Origin: Pseudomonas sessilinigenes
GTDB lineage: Bacteria > Pseudomonadota > Gammaproteobacteria > Pseudomonadales > Pseudomonadaceae
DNA length: 64,000 nucleotides
NCBI RefSeq assembly: GCF_003850565.1
Contig: NZ_CP027706.1
Span: forward strand, 3,906,001 to 3,970,000
Direction: 5' to 3'
In this document: piece after piece, positions 57,925-64,000 of the stretch
How the letters are laid out: each line of letters begins with the position of its first letter
How positions within the stretch are numbered: the stretch's first letter is position 1
Position numbers and translations under genes: made by a program
The notes under the pieces: model-generated
Seen by the model: only the letters and a program-made list of their open reading frames with translations
The model's database searches: none
What the model was told of the DNA's origin: nothing

Positions 57925-60798
57925 ATGTCCCGGTCGCCATCCCTGAGCCAGCTACGTGAGTCCAACGCATTTCTCAACCGGCACCTGGGGCCCGATGCCG
58001 AGGAGCAGCAAGCCATGCTTGCCAGCCTTGGGCTCGGCAGTCGGGTCGAGTTGATCGAGCAGACGGTGCCGCCGGCCATCCGCTTCAATCGGGCACTGGA
58101 CTTGCCAGCGGCTCTCGACGAGGAAGCGGCCCTGGCCCGGCTCAGGGGTTATGCCGCGCAGAACCAGGTCTGGACCAGCCTGATCGGCATGGGGTACCAC
58201 GGCACACTGACCCCGGGGGTGATCCTGCGTAATGTGCTGGAGAACCCAGGTTGGTACACCGCCTATACCCCTTACCAGCCAGAAATTGCCCAAGGCCGGC
58301 TGGAGGCCTTGTTGAACTTCCAGCAGATGACCATCGACCTCACAGGCCTGGACCTGGCCAATGCCTCGCTGCTGGACGAAGCTACCGCGGCGGCCGAGGC
58401 CATGGCCCTGGCCAGGCGCGTGGCCAAGTCCAGGAGCAACCGGTTCTTCGTCGATGAACACTGCCATCCGCAAACCATCTCCGTCGTGCGCACCCGTGCC
58501 GAGGCCTTCGGTTTCGAGCTGATCGTCGATACCGTGGACCGGCTGTCCGGGCATGAGGTCTTCGGCGCTCTGCTGCAGTACCCGGACACCCACGGCGAGA
58601 TCCGCGACCTGCGCCCGTTGATCGAGCAACTGCACGCTCGGCAGGCCCTGGCTTGCGTCGCTGCCGACCCGCTGAGCCTGCTGGTGCTGACCCCGCCCGG
58701 CGAGCTGGGCGCAGATGTGGTGCTGGGCTCGTCCCAGCGTTTTGGCGTACCCATGGGCTACGGTGGGCCCCATGCCGCATTCTTCGCCTGTCGCGACGAG
58801 TACAAGCGGGCCATGCCCGGGCGCATCATCGGTGCCTCTCGCGACGCCCGGGGCCAGGTGGCCCTGCGCATGGCCCTGCAGACTCGCGAGCAGCATATCC
58901 GCCGCGAAAAAGCCAACTCCAACATCTGTACCGCCCAGGTCCTGCTGGCCAACATCGCCGGCTTCTATGCGGTCTACCATGGCCCGCAGGGTCTCAAGCG
59001 CATCGCCCAGCGCGTGCATCGGTTGGCCTGCATCCTCGCCGCTGGGCTCGAACGCCACGGCATTGTCCGGGTCAACCGGCATTTCTTCGACACCCTGACC
59101 CTGGAAGTAGGCGGTAGCCAGACCGCGATCATCGAGAGTGCCAGGGCGCAGCGGATCAACTTGCGGATTCTCGGGCGTGGCCGGCTGGGCCTGAGCCTGG
59201 ACGAAACCTGCGACGAGAACACCGTCGCTCGGTTGCTGGATATATTCCTGGGGGCCGATCACGGACTGGACGTAGCCGCGCTGGATGCCGAGGACCTGGA
59301 GTCCGGATTACCCGCCGAGTTGCTGCGTCGCACCCCGGTGTTGAGCCATCCGGTGTTCAGTGCCCATCACAGCGAGACCCGCATGCTGCGCTATCTCAAG
59401 CAGCTGGAGAACAAGGACCTGGCGCTCAACCAGTCGATGATCCCCCTGGGTTCCTGCACCATGAAACTCAACGCCAGCAGCGAGATGATCCCCATCACCT
59501 GGCCGGAGTTCGCCCAGTTGCATCCTTTCGCGCCCCGGGAGCAGGCGACTGGCTACAAACTGATGATCGACGAGCTGGAACGCTGGTTGTGCGCGATCAC
59601 CGGTTTCGATGCCATTTGCATGCAGCCCAACTCGGGTGCCCAGGGCGAGTACGCCGGGCTCCTGGCCATCCGCCGCTATCACGAGAGCCGTCAGCAAGGG
59701 CAGCGCAATATCTGCCTGATCCCGTCCTCGGCCCATGGCACCAACCCGGCATCGGCGCAGATGGCCGGGATGCAGGTGGTGATCGTCGAATGCGACGAGG
59801 CAGGCAATGTCGACCTTGCGGACCTTGCGGCCAAAGCCCGGGAGGCTGGCGAACAACTGTCATGCCTGATGGCCACCTATCCCTCGACCCATGGCGTCTA
59901 TGAAGAAGGCATTCGCCAGATCTGCGAAGTCATCCACCAGCATGGCGGCCAGGTGTACATGGATGGCGCCAACCTCAATGCCCAGGTGGGCCTGGCCCGG
60001 CCCGCGGACATTGGCGCCGACGTCTCCCACATGAACCTGCACAAGACGTTCTGCATTCCCCACGGCGGCGGTGGCCCGGGCATGGGGCCGATCGGCGTGC
60101 GTGCCCACCTGGCGCCCTTTGTCGCCAACCATCCGGTGGTGCCGATCGACGGCCCGCTGCCACAGAACGACGCGGTCAGTGCGGCGCCCTGGGGCAGTGC
60201 GAGCATCTTGCCCATCAGTTGGATGTACATCGCCATGATGGGGCCGCAGCTGGCCGACGCCAGCGAGGTGGCGATCCTGGCGGCCAACTACCTGGCCGTC
60301 CAGCTCAGTGGCGCCTTCCCGGTGCTCTACAGCGGGCGCAACGGTCGCGTGGCCCATGAATGCATCCTCGATTTACGACCACTCAAGGCCCTGACCGGCA
60401 TTACCGAGGAAGACGTCGCCAAGCGCCTGATGGACTACGGCTTCCACGCCCCGACCATGTCGTTCCCGGTACCGGGAACATTGATGGTCGAACCCACCGA
60501 AAGCGAATCCAAGGCCGAGCTGGATCGTTTTGTCGAGGCCATGCTGAGCATCCGCGCCGAAATCGCCCAGGTGCAGGACGGCCATTGGCCGGCCGAGGAC
60601 AATCCGCTCAAGGGCGCACCCCATACGTTGGCAGATATCACTGGGGTCTGGGCGCGTTCCTACAGCATCGAGCAAGCGGTGCTGCCCAGCGCCCATGCCC
60701 GGGCCCACAAGTACTGGCCCGCGGTGAACCGGGTGGACAATGTCTACGGTGATCGCAATCTGTTCTGTGCTTGCGTACCGCTGGAGGCTTATCGCTGA
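57925..60798 (+). CDS. gcvP: Glycine dehydrogenase (decarboxylating), P protein
   Basis: Decarboxylates glycine and passes aminomethyl to GcvH. 957 residues, a single fused alpha/beta chain of the long type. [14 protein letters not shown] and [29 protein letters not shown] carry the PLP region; the Schiff-base lysine is K707. GGAGGAG precedes ATG 57925. It starts its own transcript because the DegT gene separates it from gcvTH. Confidence 0.97.
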   Translation: MSRSPSLSQLRESNAFLNRHLGPDAEEQQAMLASLGLGSRVELIEQTVPPAIRFNRALDLPAALDEEAALARLRGYAAQNQVWTSLIGMGYHGTLTPGVILRNVLENPGWYTAYTPYQPEIAQGRLEALLNFQQMTIDLTGLDLANASLLDEATAAAEAMALARRVAKSRSNRFFVDEHCHPQTISVVRTRAEAFGFELIVDTVDRLSGHEVFGALLQYPDTHGEIRDLRPLIEQLHARQALACVAADPLSLLVLTPPGELGADVVLGSSQRFGVPMGYGGPHAAFFACRDEYKRAMPGRIIGASRDARGQVALRMALQTREQHIRREKANSNICTAQVLLANIAGFYAVYHGPQGLKRIAQRVHRLACILAAGLERHGIVRVNRHFFDTLTLEVGGSQTAIIESARAQRINLRILGRGRLGLSLDETCDENTVARLLDIFLGADHGLDVAALDAEDLESGLPAELLRRTPVLSHPVFSAHHSETRMLRYLKQLENKDLALNQSMIPLGSCTMKLNASSEMIPITWPEFAQLHPFAPREQATGYKLMIDELERWLCAITGFDAICMQPNSGAQGEYAGLLAIRRYHESRQQGQRNICLIPSSAHGTNPASAQMAGMQVVIVECDEAGNVDLADLAAKAREAGEQLSCLMATYPSTHGVYEEGIRQICEVIHQHGGQVYMDGANLNAQVGLARPADIGADVSHMNLHKTFCIPHGGGGPGMGPIGVRAHLAPFVANHPVVPIDGPLPQNDAVSAAPWGSASILPISWMYIAMMGPQLADASEVAILAANYLAVQLSGAFPVLYSGRNGRVAHECILDLRPLKALTGITEEDVAKRLMDYGFHAPTMSFPVPGTLMVEPTESESKAELDRFVEAMLSIRAEIAQVQDGHWPAEDNPLKGAPHTLADITGVWARSYSIEQAVLPSAHARAHKYWPAVNRVDNVYGDRNLFCACVPLEAYR

Positions 60799-60820
60799 TT
60801 CGCTGTTGGTGCGCGGACAA

Positions 60821-60850
60821 AAAAACGCCGACCCCAGGGTCGGCGTTTTT
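60821..60850. terminator. Bidirectional terminator gcvP / DUF2388 gene
   Basis: AAAAACGCCGACCC/GGGTCGGCGTTTTT stem with a tiny loop; A-run and T-run on the two sides. Confidence 0.93.
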
Positions 60851-60875
60851 CCTATCGGCCATCTCTGGACCCGGT

Positions 60876-61193
60876 TTACTCCTGGGCGACGGCATTCTTC
60901 GCCAGGATGGCGTTGGCCAGTTCCATGTCGGTGGCCTTGAGGCCGGGATTGTCGGCACGGACCTTCTGCATGGCGGCTTCGAGGTAGGGGCCACGGATAC
61001 TGCCGTTGCTGGCGACGAAGCTGCCGGCATCGTCCTGGGCGGCGACGATCAACTTGTGGTCCTTGAAGGTCAGGTAGGTAGAGCCTGTGGTCGCACCGGA
61101 GGAGATGACGTTGCGCCAGAAGGTATCGGCCATTGCCGAACCTATGGGCAACGACAGCAGGGCAAGTGTGACGACAGCTATTTTCAGACGCAT
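60876..61193 (-). CDS. DUF2388 exported protein
   Basis: 105 residues. Signal peptide MRLKIAVVTLALLSLPIGSAMA followed by DTFWRNVISSGATTGSTYLTFKDHKLIVAAQDDAGSFVASNGSIRGPYLEAAM, typical of the Pseudomonas DUF2388 family. Periplasmic, function unknown. It stands alone, converging on gcvP. Confidence 0.9.
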   Translation of the reverse strand: MRLKIAVVTLALLSLPIGSAMADTFWRNVISSGATTGSTYLTFKDHKLIVAAQDDAGSFVASNGSIRGPYLEAAMQKVRADNPGLKATDMELANAILAKNAVAQE

Positions 61194-61263
61194 GATGGGT
61201 GACTCCGACTAGGGGGAATTACACCGTTTGATTCTAGATTCCCTGGCTGAGTTCCGTAGCCTG

Positions 61264-61713
61264 TCAGTCTAGGTTTTCGACCAGCAGGATGCTTCCTTCC
61301 TGGCCGATCACCCGGACCCGGGCGCCCACCGGCGCGTCTGCACCCTTGGCAATCCATACCCCGTCGGCAACCTTGATCCGCCCCCGGCCGTTGGCGATGG
61401 CCTGGTGCACGACGAAGGTCTTGCCGATCAGCTCCTGGCCCCGCAGGTTGAGGGTCGGCTGGTCGCTGGTTCGAATCACGCGGCGTTGACGGTACCACCA
61501 GTACAGGGCGGTCAGTACCGATACCAGGCCGAACAGCAAGACCTGCGCTTCCCCCGGCAGGCCCGGGAGCAGGAAGGCCAGCACCCCGACACAGGCTGCC
61601 GCCAGGCCGATCCACAGCAGGTAGCCGCCAGCGCCAAACACTTCGAGGATCAACAGGACGGTGCCCAGGGCCAGCCAGTCCCAGAACGACAGTGCTTGCA
61701 GGAATGTCGCCAT
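61264..61713 (-). CDS. NfeD family membrane protein
   Basis: 149 residues. Two or three membrane segments (about 10-75; FWDWLALGTVLLILEVFGAGGYLLW and AACVGVLAFLLPGL) and a C-terminal OB-fold (TLNLRGQELIGKTFVVHQAIANGRGRIKVADGVW). NfeD proteins partner with stomatin/SPFH proteins. Start ATG 61713 is 10 nt after the stop of the SPFH gene. Confidence 0.9.
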   Translation of the reverse strand: MATFLQALSFWDWLALGTVLLILEVFGAGGYLLWIGLAAACVGVLAFLLPGLPGEAQVLLFGLVSVLTALYWWYRQRRVIRTSDQPTLNLRGQELIGKTFVVHQAIANGRGRIKVADGVWIAKGADAPVGARVRVIGQEGSILLVENLD

Positions 61714-61723
61714 GGAGCCGGCC

Positions 61724-62644
61724 TCAGGGTTTCTTGCCGTCGAACGTGGCCTTGACGATTTCGCCGATGCCACCCACCGCGCCGATCACCTGGCTGGCCT
61801 CCAGCGGCATCAGGACCACCTTGCTGTTGTTGGCCGAGGCCAGCTTGCCCAGGGCGTCGACGTATTTCTGGGCCACGAAATAGTTGATGGCCTGGACATT
61901 GCCATTGGCGATGGCCTCGGACACGACTTGGGTTGCCCTGGCTTCCGCTTCGGCCTGGCGCTCCCGGGCCTCGGATTCGAGAAACGCCGCCTGGCGCTCG
62001 CCTTCTGCTTCCAGGATCTGCGCCTGTTTCTTGCCTTCGGCGGTGAGAATGGCGGCGGCCCGCAGGCCTTCTGCCTCCAGGATTTGCGCGCGCTTGACCC
62101 GTTCGGCCTTCATCTGCCCGGACATGGCGGCCATCAGGTCGGCCGGTGGGCTGATGTCCTTGATCTCGATCCGGGTGATCTTGATGCCCCAGGGCGCGGT
62201 GGCCTCGTCCACGGTCTTCAGCAGTTTCTCGTTGATCGCATCGCGTTGGCTGAGCATCGCATCCAGCTCCATGGAGCCGAGCACGGTACGGATGTTGGTC
62301 TGCAGCAGGTTGCGCACGGCGTGCTCGAGGTTGTTGACCTCATAGGCGGCCTGGGCGGTATTGACCACCTGGAAGAAGCACACGGCGTCGATCTGCACCG
62401 TGGCGTTGTCGGCGGTGATGACTTCCTGGGGCGGGATATCCAGCACGTTCTCCATGACGTTGATCTTGCGCCCGATGCGGTCCATCACTGGAATGATGAT
62501 GTTCAGTCCCGGCTTGAGGGTGTTGGTGTAGCGCCCGAAGCGCTCCACGGTCCACTGGTAGCCCTGGGGTACCACCTTGAATCCCATGAACACCAGGGCC
62601 ACGGCCAGGGCGACGAAAAGTAGCAGCACGCTTGTGATCTGCAT
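61724..62644 (-). CDS. qmcA: SPFH/stomatin-type membrane protein QmcA
   Basis: 306 residues. One N-terminal membrane segment ([20 protein letters not shown]), the SPFH/prohibitin domain (about 25-200) and a long coiled-coil tail rich in Ala/Glu/Arg. Start ATG 62644 is preferred over GTG 62653 because AGGTGA is 5 nt upstream of the ATG. It forms an operon with nfeD and probably organises inner-membrane microdomains. Confidence 0.92.
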   Translation of the reverse strand: MQITSVLLLFVALAVALVFMGFKVVPQGYQWTVERFGRYTNTLKPGLNIIIPVMDRIGRKINVMENVLDIPPQEVITADNATVQIDAVCFFQVVNTAQAAYEVNNLEHAVRNLLQTNIRTVLGSMELDAMLSQRDAINEKLLKTVDEATAPWGIKITRIEIKDISPPADLMAAMSGQMKAERVKRAQILEAEGLRAAAILTAEGKKQAQILEAEGERQAAFLESEARERQAEAEARATQVVSEAIANGNVQAINYFVAQKYVDALGKLASANNSKVVLMPLEASQVIGAVGGIGEIVKATFDGKKP

Positions 62645-62691
62645 CAGGCTCACCTGTTCATCTATGGGTCAATGGGGTCTCGGCCTTGGCT

Positions 62692-64000
62692 TCACAGTTG
62701 GAAACGCGTGACCGAGGTCTGCAGGGTGGCAACCGAACTCTCCATCTGTTCCACCGTGAGGATCAGGTCGCGCATGGCCTGGCTGTTGCGCCGGGCCACC
62801 TCGCTGATCATTTCCACTCGCTGGGCGACTTCGCCGCTGGCCTTGGACTGTTCGCCGATGGTGTGGGAGATCTCCTGGACCATCAGCGCCGAGCGCTGGG
62901 CTCCCTGGCGGATCTCGTTGATCGAGGTGCCCGCCTGCTGGGCCATGTTCACCCCGTCGTTCACCCGGCTGACTCCGGTCTGCATGCCGCTGACCGCCTG
63001 TTCGGTGGTTTCCCGGATGCGTTGGATCATGCCGGTGATCTCCTGGGTCGATTGCGCCGTACGGGCCGCCAGGTTGCGCACCTCGTCGGCGACCACGGCG
63101 AACCCGCGCCCGGCCTCGCCGGCCCTGGCAGCCTCGATGGCGGCGTTGAGCGCCAGCAGGTTGGTCTGTTCGGCGATGCTGTTGATCACCTGGATGATCG
63201 AGTGGATTTCTTCGGAGGACTGGCCCAGGGCGGTGATGCTTTCAGAGGACTGGTTGACCGCCTCGGCAATCTGGCTCATGCCGTCCACCACGCCGAGTAT
63301 CACTTGGCCGCCGCTATCGGCCAGGGATTCGGACTGGGACGAAATGCTCTGGGCATTGCGCGCATGTTCGGCGACCTGGGCGATATTGCTGATCATCTGT
63401 TCCATGGCTGCTGCCATGTCGGTGGCGCCATCGGCCTGCTCGCTGGCCCCGTCGGCGATGTGCGACGAGGTGCCGCTGAGGCTGTGGGAGCGGCCGCGCA
63501 GTTCCTCGCTTTCATGGCGGATGGTGGTGATCATCTGCCGTAGGTTGTTCTGCATTTCGCCCAAAGCCTGTTGCAGTTGGCCGGCTTCGTCATGGCTGTC
63601 GACGCTGATGCTGCGGGTCAGGTCGCCCTGGGCAATGGCCCGGGCCGTGGCCACGGACTTCTCCAGGGGCTTGAGCACGCGGTTGAGCAGTTGCCGGGTC
63701 AGCAGGCACAAGGCCAGCGCGGCGCAAAGGCTACCGCCGATCAGCCACCCGGCGGCCTGGCGTACCGCCGTTTCGCTGCGGGCGCGGGTCTGGGCGCTGC
63801 TGGCTTCGATCTTGCTGCTCAGGGCCTCGTTGCGGGTTTCCACTTCAGTGAACCGCTGGGAAAACTCCGGCATCTGCAGGCGCGCGGCCTGGGGATCCTT
63901 GAGGGCCAGCCCGGCAATGTCCTGTGCGGCCCGGATGTAGTTCTCCAGCACCGGCTGCAGTTCACCGATGGCCTCGCGGATCTCCGACGCCAGTGGCAGC
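62692..64000 (-). CDS. Methyl-accepting chemotaxis protein (3' part)
   Basis: At least 435 codons are visible and the frame is open beyond base 64000. There is one membrane segment (about residues 66-85 of the visible part, [18 protein letters not shown]), then a HAMP domain ([29 protein letters not shown]), then the MA signalling domain with the hairpin tip [40 protein letters not shown]. The sensory domain lies mostly outside. Ligand unknown. Confidence 0.93.
   Translation of the reverse strand, partial: LPLASEIREAIGELQPVLENYIRAAQDIAGLALKDPQAARLQMPEFSQRFTEVETRNEALSSKIEASSAQTRARSETAVRQAAGWLIGGSLCAALALCLLTRQLLNRVLKPLEKSVATARAIAQGDLTRSISVDSHDEAGQLQQALGEMQNNLRQMITTIRHESEELRGRSHSLSGTSSHIADGASEQADGATDMAAAMEQMISNIAQVAEHARNAQSISSQSESLADSGGQVILGVVDGMSQIAEAVNQSSESITALGQSSEEIHSIIQVINSIAEQTNLLALNAAIEAARAGEAGRGFAVVADEVRNLAARTAQSTQEITGMIQRIRETTEQAVSGMQTGVSRVNDGVNMAQQAGTSINEIRQGAQRSALMVQEISHTIGEQSKASGEVAQRVEMISEVARRNSQAMRDLILTVEQMESSVATLQTSVTRFQL

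Overview
The window is a gene-dense, GC-rich (about 62-64% by eye) stretch of core chromosome from a Pseudomonas, most likely of the P. fluorescens group (P. protegens/chlororaphis-like). The evidence is gene order: rnk, cyaA, argH, algR, hemCD-hemXY, dsbB-like, algQ, an FKBP gene and algP, then hemB-ppk-ppx-trxA-rho-ubiD and zapA-6S RNA-fau facing pepP-ubiH-ubiI, then gcvTHP. This is the order I know from the cyaA-to-gcv region of P. aeruginosa, read here from the cyaA end. I see no tRNA, rRNA, CRISPR array, insertion sequence, prophage or integrase.

Layout. 1-6.2 kb: the end of rnk, then cyaA, two small conserved genes, a glutathione transferase and argH. 6.9-15.1 kb: alginate and heme block, with algR (no algZ kinase next to it), hemC-hemD-hemX-hemY, a DsbB-like membrane protein, algQ/rsd, a periplasmic FKBP isomerase and the KPAA-repeat protein AlgP. 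15.1-19 kb: a TIGR02444 protein, an ABC-F ATPase, a small MscS channel and a LysE exporter. 19-22.2 kb: a four-gene minus-strand operon of outer-membrane-type proteins (COG3014 lipoprotein, YcfL, LpoB-like, CsgG-like). 22.7-26.7 kb: a cytochrome c-FTR1 iron permease, a UPF0178 protein, ElbB and a DedA protein. 26.9-36.5 kb: hemB-ppk, convergent ppx, trxA, rho, and ubiD with a flavin/2Fe-2S reductase. 36.7-45.5 kb: ChaC, a phosphatase, a quinone oxidoreductase, a FliL-like protein, a HlyD/RbbA/permease export system, an EVE protein and a 49-residue membrane protein. 45.5-52 kb: fau, 6S RNA and zapA-zapB-like facing ygfB-pepP-ubiH-DUF4442-ubiI. 52-55 kb: an iron ABC transporter without an ATPase gene. 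55-60.8 kb: gcvT-gcvH, then a DegT-type aminotransferase on the opposite strand, then gcvP. 60.8-64 kb: a DUF2388 protein, nfeD-qmcA and the 3' part of a chemotaxis receptor gene.

Shared themes are heme supply (hemB, hemC, hemD, hemXY), ubiquinone synthesis (ubiD, ubiH, ubiI), polyphosphate turnover (ppk against ppx), alginate and stress control (algR, algQ, algP) and iron uptake (FTR1 fusion, Fbp-type transporter). Most of this is ordinary housekeeping sequence and I found no clearly new defence or mobile system. The points most worth a second look are a seven-codon leader ORF in front of the FTR1 fusion, an 18-bp near-perfect dyad in an AT-rich island before chaC, a DsbB-like protein that has lost one catalytic cysteine, the four-gene outer-membrane operon, and the aminotransferase and 30-bp palindrome that interrupt the glycine-cleavage operon.
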